Of a stretch of DNA of 64,000 nucleotides, positions 10,102 to 20,593 are shown one piece after another. A program made the translations under genes and the position numbers. Position 1 is the first letter of the stretch. Each line of letters opens with the position of its first letter. Origin of the DNA: Brienomyrus brachyistius (Eukaryota > Chordata > Actinopteri > Osteoglossiformes > Mormyridae); NCBI RefSeq assembly GCF_023856365.1, contig NC_064537.1, forward strand, positions 11,657,072 through 11,721,071, read 5' to 3'. Below the pieces are notes generated by a model that saw nothing but the letters and a program-made list of their open reading frames with translations, was not told where the DNA came from and did not search any database.

Positions 10102-11102
10102 TGTAGCGCCCCCGTCGGCCCTCTATGGGGTCGTACACTGCATTAACACTAACCGGGGGGCCCTGGTTTCGTTCGTCCTCTCCTTTCCTTATGCGTTGCG
10201 ATCTAATCAGAGCCTGTGCTAAGCCAGCATAGGCTAAGTTCGGTGCAATCTTCTTCTCCGCAATACACAATGACGCAGTTAACTTTAAAACATTTACTAA
10301 ATTACACTAATCGACACCAAACATAATACATTCAAATATATTCAAAAACAACAACAAATATACAATAACCCTCAGTCCGGTAGTCCATCAAACACTTAAA
10401 TATGAAGAAAATTAAAGCAAAAGATCGTGGCAGGCCTGGTTGATGCTTGAGTCCGTAGTGACCACAAACGGAAAAATGGCCGCTTCACTCTGAAGAGCAA
10501 AAACAAAATAAATAAAATAATATGCCTACCAGTCCACCCAATTTCAGGCGTGCTCCAAATCCTGGAGTAAGCAATATTTTTCTTTCGTCCCACAGTCTTT
10601 CCCTCCTGTAGGGCGAATTTATTCTCCCTCTCCGAAGCGCTGTGCTGGTGATTCGCCGCTGTCCGCAGCTTATGGCGAGCCCCTCGCAAGACGAGCAGTC
10701 CTGCGACTCCCGCTCCAGCCGGCTTCTCTCTCTTCACTGGGTACGCTGTTGTTTCTTACCGCTCCACGGCTTGAAAACAATCGCTCACAAGACGAGCAGT
10801 CTTGTCCGCTTCTCTCTTCCCCGCCAGCGTCTCCTCTTTCCCGCCAGCGTCTCCTCTTTCCCGCCAGCGTCTCCTCTTTCCCGCCAGCGTCTCCTCTTTC
10901 CCGCCAGCGTCTCCTCTTTCCCGCCAGCGTCTCCTCTCCCGCCCCTTTTCCCGATTGGTGGACATAACAGTACCCAATTAAAGTAAACGGAAACAGAATA
11001 CAAAACAACATATGCGGTGCCTGCATCAGCGCAGCACGCATATCATGTTCCATTCATACTCCGCAGAATAAAATAAAAAAAAGAATCGAACCCCGGATTA
11101 CA
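10102..11102 (-). repeat. 5' LTR of the Ty3/gypsy element
   Basis: This 1001-bp LTR begins in sense with TGTAATCC and ends GGGCGCTACA. It carries six copies of the 20-bp repeat at 10823-10942. The promoter and transcription start should lie here, but no core element could be assigned with confidence. Confidence 0.95.
10823..10942. repeat. 20-bp tandem repeat in the LTR, six copies
   Basis: Unit GCCAGCGTCTCCTCTTTCCC is repeated six times, the last copy degenerate. The other LTR has three copies at 3892-3951. The 60-bp difference accounts for the whole length difference between the LTRs. Confidence 0.95.
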
Positions 11103-11106
11103 TCTG

Positions 11107-12011
11107 CCAACAGCCACCCATGAGCCGTTATTCCAGTACCTCCACCAGGCTGGTGAGCATTTACCGCTCATCAGGAACCGGGCTGAGGAGGGCCTGGAGC
11201 GCTTCCCCCTCTACCGCCAACGCTAGGTTCCCCTCCGTCTCCTCATCGCTCCAGGCATTGTGGAGAAATAAATATATAACAAATATAAATTATATAAATG
11301 ACATTTTCAAACATGAACATCCAGTAGTTCTAGAAATAGTACAAGTTGGTGAGTATGTGATGAATATGGCTCAGATGGCAGAATATCAGTAACTTTTGAT
11401 TTCAGAAGAAAATCACAATGGTGTCTGTATGTATCTGTACAGTATGTGTCTGTATGATATTATATAGCAGTTACTGAGTTATACCATTGATGTGTCTGTT
11501 GTGGTTCTTTCTATTATGTCACAGAAAAGGTCATAGTGCAAATGAGAAATAAGTAGCATATAAATGTTTAGACATAAAGAATATAAATAATATGAATGAC
11601 ATTTTAAGACATGGACATTAAGACGTACACAATGAAATACAGTTAACTACCGAATTTTTGTTGGAGAAAAATGGTACAAATTGGTATAAGTGGTTTCAGA
11701 GTAACGTGTCATGGCTGGAACCGTAATGGCAGTGCGGGGCAGGGAAACAGGCACGAGAGTCCAATGGTACGGGGGCAAAACACAGGATTTACTGGGGGCG
11801 ACACACTCAGGAACACAGAGAACTTGTGATGTTAAGACGCTAATAACCAGACTCAGGGAAGACTCACAGGGAAAAACTGAAATACACTGAATGATTAGAC
11901 AGAACTAGGGACAGCTGGTAACCAGGAGGATTCCACACGAGGTAAACAAGGGGAGGCATACAGGAGAAACAGCACGATCAGGTCGTGACATGAACACAGA
12001 GCATTCGGGCA
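11107..12011. other. Non-coding 5' flank of the trim25 family, right of the LTR element
   Basis: Matches about 28843-29723 in unit 2 at high identity. About 11690-11996 resembles a worn LTR-type repeat (it opens near GTCATGGCTGG and closes near CGTGACATG). No gene is seen. Confidence 0.5.
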
Positions 12012-13343
12012 AAACATATTTATTGACGTTCACATTTCCAGTTGATCCATCCCATGGTATTCAATTCAGTTCCTTTTATATAGCACCTTTCACAACAGTG
12101 TCGGCCCAATGTGCGTTGCATGGGTGTGTCGTGATACATTCCAACATCGTTAAGACCGAATAATACAAAAGCGGGGAAAAGGAAAGGCAAAGAAACGAAA
12201 GAAAGGCAAAGAAACGAAAGAAAGAAAGTCAGATGGCAACGAAGGAGAGGAACCAAAGTAGGGAGAAAAAAAACCTCTGGGGTCCAAGGTCAACAGACTG
12301 CCCCCCCCAACCCCCCCACTGGGCATGCTAACATTATAGGAAAAAGAAAAGAGTGGGCTTGCTTTGATAAACCAAATAAGTATCAGTAACATGGTATAAT
12401 GAGGTAACTACCATATAATATCATACAGACACAAAGTGTAATGCTAGAAGTTATAGAGGTTGGGGGTGTGGGAAGATGGGGAATAAATGGGGGTGGGGGG
12501 GGTTAACAGGCCTGTTCGGGGAATACATTGTTATGTAAGCTGTTTTTTATGGAAAAAGTATCTAGTAATTTGCAATATATGCTTATCAGTATTCATACTA
12601 AGGTTTCCATTTATATATTGTAATATGCCTATGTTTTCAGCAATACTTGTTTATCATGTGTTGCTGTTTATTTAACTAATGTAAGTATTTTGATCCCACT
12701 GCTAATCCCAAAAAGTATCTTATCTGCTCCTCTTGTTTTCAGGTAAAAAAAATACCTTCAGATCCAAATAAAGAAATTATTGTTATTCCATGAAAATAAG
12801 TGTGTCTGACTGCCAAATTTGGTTCCCGCAATGTAACATCGGCGGTCGTTTGTTATCCTGATTATTCTGGCCACCAGTTTCATTTCAGTTTAATTTCTCT
12901 GGCAGCTGACTTTCGTCTCACGGCAGAACGTTTGAAGTTCATCGTTATGTCTGATGAAATGTATTCACTGCTGAGCCTGGAGGAAGAGCTGAATTGTAGC
13001 ATATGCCTCTTCGTCTTCGATAACCCGGTGACCACGCCATGCGGGCATAATTATTGCCAGGATTGTCTGGATAAGACCTGGCAGGATAGCGATCAGGTGG
13101 CCCTAGGCTTTAACTGTCCACAGTGCCGGACTCACTTCTCCACCAAGCCCGAGCTGAAGAAGAACACGGTTCTCAACACCGTAGTGAAGACGTTTAATAT
13201 GAGGTTGGAAGGATCCAACGATGTGGACGTGGAGGATAAGAAGGTACCAGAAGTGGCTGAAATTACCTGTGATGTCTGTGGGAAAACCAAAGCATATAAG
13301 ACGTGCCTAACATGCATGGCGTCGTATTGCGAGGAACAATATT
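12012..13343. repeat. Extra tandem copy of trim25 promoter and first-exon block
   Basis: This block repeats the sequence that begins again at about 13346 and, in unit 2, at about 29731. It starts at AAAACATATTTATTGACG and ends inside trim25 exon 1. It lacks 794 bp relative to the full block: 12536 joins directly to sequence equivalent to 14662. It includes a LINE-3'-tail-like stretch around 12050-12230 that is also repeated at 13386 and 29771. The near identity of the copies means a recent event. Confidence 0.9.
12875..12892 (-). promoter_or_regulatory. ISRE/IRF-like element, truncated trim25 copy
   Basis: On the minus strand it reads TAAACTGAAATGAAACTG. This contains the IRF consensus AANNGAAA (AACTGAAA) and differs at one position from the ISRE core GAAACTGAAA. 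It sits about 55 bases before the ATG and is identical in the other two copies. Confidence 0.5.
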
Positions 13344-13345
13344 AA
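12947..13345 (+). pseudogene. trim25: Truncated trim25 copy, RING plus partial B-box 1
   Basis: The ATG opens a 132-aa frame nearly identical to the first exon of the neighbouring trim25 gene. The RING is complete (C17, C20, C32, H34, C37, C40, C57, C60). B-box 1 is cut after C128: the next zinc ligand H131 is replaced by Q, then Y and a TAA, where the tandem junction begins near 13334. B-box 2, coiled coil, linker and B30.2 are absent. The upstream ISRE-like site is retained, so it could be transcribed into a RING-only protein. A pseudogene is the conservative call. Confidence 0.85.
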
Positions 13346-14998
13346 AACATATTTATTGACGTTCACATTTCCAGTTGATCCATCCCATGGTATTCAATTC
13401 AGTTCCTTTTATATAGCACCTTTCACAACAGTGTCGGCCCAAGGTGCGTTGCATGGGTGTGTCGTGATACATTCCAACATCGTTAAGACCGAATAATACA
13501 AAAGCGGGGAAAAGGAAAGGCAAAGAAACGAAAGAAAGGCAAAGAAACGAAAGAAAGAAAGTCAGATGGCAACGAAGGAGAGGAACCAAAGTAGGGAGAA
13601 AAAAAACCTCTGGGGTCCAAGGTCAACAGACTGCCCCCCCAACCCCCCCACTGGGCATGCTAACATTATAGGAAAAAGAAAAGAGTGGGCTTGCTTTGAT
13701 AAACCAAATAAGTATCAGTAACATGGTATAATGAGGTAACTACCATATAATATCATACAGACACAAAGTGTAATGCTAGAAGTTATAGAGGTTGGGGGTG
13801 TGGGAAGATGGGGAATAAATGGGGGTGGGGGGGGTTAACAGGCCTGTTCGGGGAATACATTGTTATCATTCTGATAGCATCTTCTCTAGTTCTACCTTCT
13901 TCTAACATTAATGCCAGGCGATCACTCTGAAAGGTACGAGATTATACACATATAGTCAACTGAGGAAAGCTCTGGAACCAGGGATCCGGATGCAGAGTCA
14001 ATGATAATCGGGGACAAAAATTGGAAATCGTGGTCAAAGGTACAAGCCAGGGTCGGTAAACCAATAGGCTGGTCGCAGGGGTGCAGGGAAAGGCAGGCAT
14101 GTGTACAGACAGGGGAAAGCGCAGACTCACGCTGGTACTGAGAAGGGGATTGGGAAGCAAAGGGTAAGAGATCAGGCATCACAGGAACACAGAAGAAGAT
14201 GGGGAGGAGATTCAGGCTTTCGGGAAAGAGCAGGGAATCGAAAGTAGTGCTTGATTGTTATACATGAGACAGTTTGTCACACTGAGGGAACCGGTACAAC
14301 CAGTTCATGTAGGGTACCCACACTGGAAATGCTTAATACTCCACGGAGAGCGACCATCAAAGCGGGTGTGGCTGCAGTGCAGGGCTGGAGTAGAATCCTG
14401 TCTTTCAGCTTCATTGTGTGAATAGGCAAGAGTGATGCAAGAGTGATTTAAGGCTGAGGTGCTCTTTAGTTACCATTTACCACCATCAGAGAAGGGAAAG
14501 AAATCAGGTAAGATTCGTGGGCGCTAACAGCATCCATTTGGACACTTCAGTATAGTCTGTAAATACTTATTTGGTTGTGATCCTGGTTAGTGACTTCTTT
14601 AGTCATTTGCTGTACTGAAATAAAAATGAACTACTTTAAGCTACGTTATATAGAAGCATTAAGCTGTTTTTTATGGAAAAAGTATCTAGTAATTTGCAAT
14701 ATATGCTTATCAGTATTCATACTAAGGTTTCCATTTATATATTGTAATATGCCTATGTTTTCAGCAATACTTGTTTATCATGTGTTGCTGTTTATTTAAC
14801 TAATGTAAGTATTTTGATCCCACTGCTAATCCCAAAAAGTATCTTATCTGCTCCTCTTGTTTTCAGGTAAAAAAAATACCTTCAGATCCAAATAAAGAAA
14901 TTATTGTTATTCCATGAAAATAAGTGTGTCTGACTGCCAAATTTGGTTCCCGCAATGTAACATCGGCGGTCGTTTGTTATCCTGATTATTCTGGCCAC
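13346..14998. other. Promoter-side flank of the first complete trim25 gene
   Basis: This is the full version of the block shortened at 12012-13343, and matches 29731-31386. It holds a LINE-3'-tail-like repeat (about 13386-13560) and homopurine and poly-G stretches near 13600-13840. The 49 extra in-frame codons starting at 14924, upstream of the trim25 ATG, do not resemble the family's N terminus and are read as 5' UTR. Confidence 0.5.
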
Positions 14999-15016
14999 CA
15001 GTTTCATTTCAGTTTA
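14999..15016 (-). promoter_or_regulatory. ISRE/IRF-like element, trim25 copy 1
   Basis: Same element as at 12875-12892, about 55 bases before the trim25 ATG. Mammalian and fish TRIM25 are interferon-inducible, so an IRF/ISGF3 site here is plausible, but the match is imperfect. Confidence 0.55.
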
Positions 15017-15070
15017 ATTTCTCTGGCAGCTGACTTTCGTCTCACGGCAGAACGTTTGAAGTTCATCGTT

Positions 15071-18000
15071 ATGTCTGATGAAATGTATTCACTGCTGAGC
15101 CTGGAGGAAGATCTGAATTGTAGCATATGCCTCTTCGTCTTCGATAACCCGGTGACCACGCCATGCGGGCATAATTATTGCCAGGATTGTCTGGATAAGA
15201 CCTGGCAGGATAGCGATCAGGTGGCCCTAGGCTTTAACTGTCCACAGTGCCGGACTCACTTCTCCACCAAGCCCGAGCTGAAGAAGAACACGGTTCTCAA
15301 CACCGTAGTGAAGACGTTTAATATGAGGTTGGAAGGATCCAACGATGTGGACGTGGAGGATAAGAAGGTGCCAGAAGTGGCTGAAATTACCTGTGATGTC
15401 TGTGGGAAAACCAAAGCATATAAGACGTGCCTAACATGCATGGTGTCGTATTGCGAGGAGCATGTGAGGCTGCATAAGGAAAATCCGATTTTTTCGACAC
15501 ATGACATGAGAGATCCGCTGTCAGACCTCAAGGAGCGCATCTGCCTCACTCACAACAAAATGATGGAGTTTTACTGCAGCACGCACAGCCAGTGCATTTG
15601 TGTCGTATGCCTTCAGGAAAAACACAACAACTGCAGCTTCTGCAAGCCAGAGGAACGTCGCAACATCCAGGAAGTAAATATACATTTTTCTTAATGTGTT
15701 ACACTTATTACGCATATAGCGTAACCGCACAACGTTCACACTAACATTAACATATTCTTTATTTTTGTAGTCTGAGCTAAAGAAAATGATGTATAATCTT
15801 GATGGAAAAATAGAGAAGACCCACACAGTTGTCAGTCAGATGAAGGAGCAGCAGTTTGTACTGAAGGTGGGTGTCTTTCATTAGGCTGGATTTTATTTAA
15901 TGAGATATTACACTTGTTTGAGTAACTTCTTTATATGCATAATTACTTGCACTGTAGGGTTTTGTCTACTAGTTATGTTAATACAGTAATGTACAGTATG
16001 TAGAGGGAATTTATGTATTTAAACATTCTGACATTCAGTAACAAATGCTATTTTATAACAATACTTTTTATTATAAAAGTAATTTTACATTTATTAAAGT
16101 GCACCAAATTCTATTAAATGTATTGCTTATCTCCGGCCAGCATATAAGATATCAATGCATGATTCTGACTTTGCCTGCTGAGTGTAGCGCTTGTCCTGTG
16201 CTCTGTGTCCCCTGGCACATGTTCACCACTCCAGGATTCAGCCAGTAGCAGGAAGAGGATTCTGGAGAGTGAGTTTCAGCAAATCCGGGAACTCATTGAC
16301 AGAAGTGAGCAGGAAGCCGTGAAGCTTGTGGACCAAGAGCAAGACAGCGGGAATGAGAAGATCCAGTCTTTGATGAAGAGATTTGCCCTAAACGTGGAAC
16401 AGATGAAGGAAACGAAAAGTCAGATCGAGAGCCTCTTGGGCAAGAAGGAATCATTCATGTTCCTGCAGGTGTTTTCCTGGCCACAAGCACATTATATACC
16501 TGAATAACCTGTATTTATCACATTCACATCACTGTTCCTGGTTACACACAGAGAAAATCTGTTGTGATTCAGTTACAGAATTTAAGGGTTTCTAAATTAA
16601 ATGGCGCTGCTGATGAGAGTACAAGATCAAAATTTATGAACTCTGAAATACTCTGACATTATTTACTTCAGTGTAAAAGCACCAGCTAAAAGATGAAATG
16701 GTAACAAAACAATTGCGTTGCATTTTTCCTCTATTTCAGGCTAAAGTAAATCTACCCCGAGCAGTGGACATTAACCCATATGCGCCCAGAGTCAGTGTCA
16801 ATTCCAGACAGGTGATTGCCTCTGAGGACTACGTACTTGCTCTAAAAAAATTCTTTGAAAACTTATTGAAAGAGCCGGTTGAGAAGAGGCTTCAGTTGCT
16901 GAATGCAGGTATGTCTATTAGTGTGGTTTACCTCTGATTGCAAATGACTAATGTAAGAAATAAATGTACATACTTCTGACATTTGCGTTTCTGGTAGATA
17001 CTCACAATAGCACATTTGTTCATGGTGAGTTTTATTAAAGAAATAAAGGTGTTTTGATTTCCTGGGTCAGGTGATGGAGGATTTTAAAAATCTGCACCTT
17101 CTGAGAAGGTTGTACATGTCTTGATTCTACTATGCAACCAACTTACAGCAATACATTTTTTATATTTTTTTTGGGGGGGTGGGGTTTAGGTCATGATTTG
17201 TCCCGTCAGCCTCAGCTACCGAATGCAGGTATGTATATTCAGGGGTGTAGGAACCGGGGGGGTGATCTGCCCCCCCACCACCATTTAATTTGGCTTCATT
17301 GACCCCCCCCTCCCCCAACACACAGACCTTTGTATTTCAATGATCATGTTGTGTCCCCTCAGTCTCAGTCTCTCTCTTGCGCCAGTGCATGTATTTGTAT
17401 AGTTTACCTATTTTGTAGTTTACCTGTTGTATATCAATTCTGTAAGAAATAGATGGTAAGTGTGCATGCTTCTGACAGTTGCATTTTTGGCAGATACTCG
17501 CAACACATCTGTTGATGGTGAGTTTTATTAAAGAAATAAGGATATTTTGATTTGCTGAGTCTGCACTTTTTTTAATCCGCACCTTCTGGGAAATAAGTTT
17601 TATTTTGTAAACAGGGCTGCAATGTTTATTCTCTGCAGATAGAAATAAAGAAGTTCGCCATCCAACAATGCCTGATGTCCGCGGGACACGTGAGTGCCGA
17701 ACTGTTTCCACCATGACTTAAAAATACACCTTTTATTTCAGGGATTTCGCGAAGTGGAGCTTCACTCCATCCTTTTGTTGTAACAGTCCAGTAATTCTAG
17801 TTGTCAGCGGTTCTTTCTCCTTACTTTTGTCCCAGCTTGGCTTTTGAATTGAAGAACATGACATGTCTTGACTCTGCAATGTCACCAAGCTAACAAAGCA
17901 ATTAATTTTTTTTTGGGCGGGGGGTTTAGGTCGTGATATGATCCGTCAGCCTCCTGGGCAACAAGGCGCAAGGAAAAAGTCTCCATGTAAGTTCTCAGGG

Positions 18001-20535
18001 GTCAGTCGTCACTATTAGTCATACACCTATGACTTGATGCGGTGTGTGTGTGTTTGAATTATGTTTATATTACATTGTGGGGACCAAATGGCCCCCACAA
18101 TTTAATAATCCCTACCCAGCCCATTAGTTTTTAAGGTTATCATGTTGGGATTAGAGTTTTCCCCATAGAAATAAATGGAGATTCCCCACAAAATTATAAT
18201 TACAAATGTGTGTGTGTGAGTGAGTAAGAGAGAGGGAGAGATGGAGAGTGAGTGGCAGGGCTTGAGCACAAACACACACAAGCAACCGAAATTTTACACG
18301 AATCATCGCACGGGGCACAGATCTGGGTGTTTTTGCTTTGGTGCTGAATTTTGACAGATGCCTGCTGTCCATAGTGCTGTAACTTGTGCATATATACATA
18401 TATTATTTTAAAGCCACTGTTTGTGGATGAGCGTGTTCACCTGTCTATTACTGTCAATGAAGATGGATCCTTTTGAACAGGAAACGGATTTTCTTTCTGA
18501 ACGTGTCACCCTCGCTTATTCTTTTTGATACTTGCTTCCAGTTCCCAAGCCCATGGAAATGAAGAGTGAAAAAGTTGACAGTAAGATCATTCTACATCCC
18601 TTTTGTGATTCTCAGTTGAAATGACATTTGTACCCTTCGCATACAGTTTAGAATTGTTTCAATTTGCATTTAAGAAAGAGATGATCCAGTTTGCATTCCA
18701 CTGCACATTTTTTTGTGGTGTGAAAAATACCAATGGATTGCATTTAACACCCAAAAAAATTGCAGAGCATTTGTGAAGCTGAATAATACGACATGCCAAG
18801 AAAATAGGAAATTTTGAGTCTGGTTAAGTTTGCCAGCTGATACAAACTAATCTCTCTCAGAAACTAAGAAAAAACCACCACATCTTCCACGAGAACCAGT
18901 CATTCCTTTAATGAACATTAATGAGCCACCAAAAGCCCTGGGCCTTTACATCCCCCATGGTAAGCAGAAGCACCGTTTTCCATATGTGCCGATTTTTCAG
19001 TTTGCTCTGGATTTTATGACGTCACACAACATGTACATTTACGGTTTTGTTTCATTTATTCAGAGACGTAGTACATAGAACTGAATTATACCATTTAATT
19101 CCCCTTATTTTACTTGGCCTCATTTCCAGCATAGCAATCGGAAAGCATTTAGCAAAAGCTTCAGATACTAGACTACGCTGATTTTTATCCAGATATTCGT
19201 CACAGCGGGCGTCCCAAGCATCGTCTTTCGGAACCAGTTACTATCATTGTGCCTCCCCTTCCGGGGCCCGGAGTCGCCGATCCCCATTTCTTTGGCCTCC
19301 GCGTTTTATATACTCATGGCAGAGAGCCCAAAATCTGGCCAAGGATGGAGATCCAAGCATGACGCCCCAAGCTCATACCGCAAAAGTAGCCTTTGGAAAA
19401 TGTAGCTGACCGAATGCTGCTTGGCTACGGAGCCAGTTATATCCTTGGTTACAGTTACAGAATAAGGCACGTTTTCATATAACCAGGGCTAACATAAGAG
19501 CAATGCAGAGACGTCAAGGCTAACATTAGGTGCAGAAACACTTATTTTGGTTACATCTTTGCAGTATTGTCCTAGCGGTTACATTCACCAAGTGATGTAC
19601 TCTGTCTTATAATATGCCGTATTATGATCTGCTCCTAGACGAGTAATTTGTTGTATAATTTCTACTGACGACGAGTGACGGCGGCGTCTGTGCAGCTGCA
19701 TTTCCAGTCTCTAGCAATCACGAGTGTAAACATCTCGTCCGGTGTTTAACAATGTATTGTCCGTTTTTTTGAGTTTAGCCAAATACTTTGATTTAAATTG
19801 AAAAATAATTTACTGTCTACGATTCCTGTATGTCAAAATAATCGCTGAAAACACAGTTTAGCCCTGTGTCTTGGCTTCATAATCTTACATGATACGGTAT
19901 ATATAACCTGTTTATTTTTTTTGTGGATGCATTGTGTGTTAGGGATGAACGACATTGGAAATCGAAATTTTAGCGATATTCAGAAGTTGAAAATTAACTA
20001 TGTGGCCAAACAGAACTAATCTACCGACAGGGTCTGTCAAAGTTGGCGGTGCCTTGGGGTTTGGCAGCAGACACAAAACAGTGTCGTGAAATTGCTTGCT
20101 TGTGCTCAGTGTCGTATCTATGAAATACAAAATATATATACAGCAGACGACAAATTGTCTACCTGACCAGTTATTGTTTGCTTTTCTCCCCTCTAACAAC
20201 GAAGATGTAAATGATTGATTTTCTCGAAGTCCATGCAAAAGCAGTAGCGGTGAACTTTAGACTTTTTGTCAAACATACTGTATACTTGGTGATGTTGAAA
20301 AGGAACCGTCATTCAAATTGTAAAAAAAGTTTTGGTTTCCTGTGACTGAATGAAATTGTTTTGCTACAACTTATTGACAGATTCAACTCAGCAGATTAGT
20401 CGTGGTCCTTGAGATGTGACAGTTGCATGTGCTTGGAAAAACTATGTCTGTATTAATATTACACACCGTGCAAGTTTGTTGGCGCAGTGGGTGCTGCACA
20501 CTGCCGCTTTGTGTTTGTGGAGTTTGCATGTTCAC

Positions 20536-20593
<58 letters not shown>

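Larger units (their letters stand above)
3171..11102 (-). mobile_element. Full-length Ty3/gypsy LTR retrotransposon
   Basis: The element is bounded by TG...CA LTRs (3171-4111 and 10102-11102) and a 4-bp target duplication TCTG (3167-3170 and 11103-11106). Unit 2 has the empty site near 28838-28850. It is transcribed leftwards. In sense order it has the 5' LTR, a tRNA-Thr primer site (10079-10096), gag (10017-8836), pol (8830-4184), a polypurine tract (4112-4128) and the 3' LTR. Pol order is protease, RT, RNase H, integrase, as in Ty3/gypsy. The LTRs differ by two substitutions plus a tandem-repeat copy-number change, and both ORFs are intact, so insertion is recent and the copy may be competent. 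No envelope-like ORF is seen. Confidence 0.95.

Noticed and set aside
10823..10942. Regular 20-bp repeats as a possible CRISPR-like array
   Set aside because: The repeats are directly adjacent without spacers and lie in an LTR of a eukaryotic retrotransposon.
14924..15070. In-frame N-terminal extension of trim25 by 49 codons
   Set aside because: The sequence has no family resemblance and spans the ISRE-like site. The start at 15071 gives the expected TRIM25-like N terminus just before the RING.
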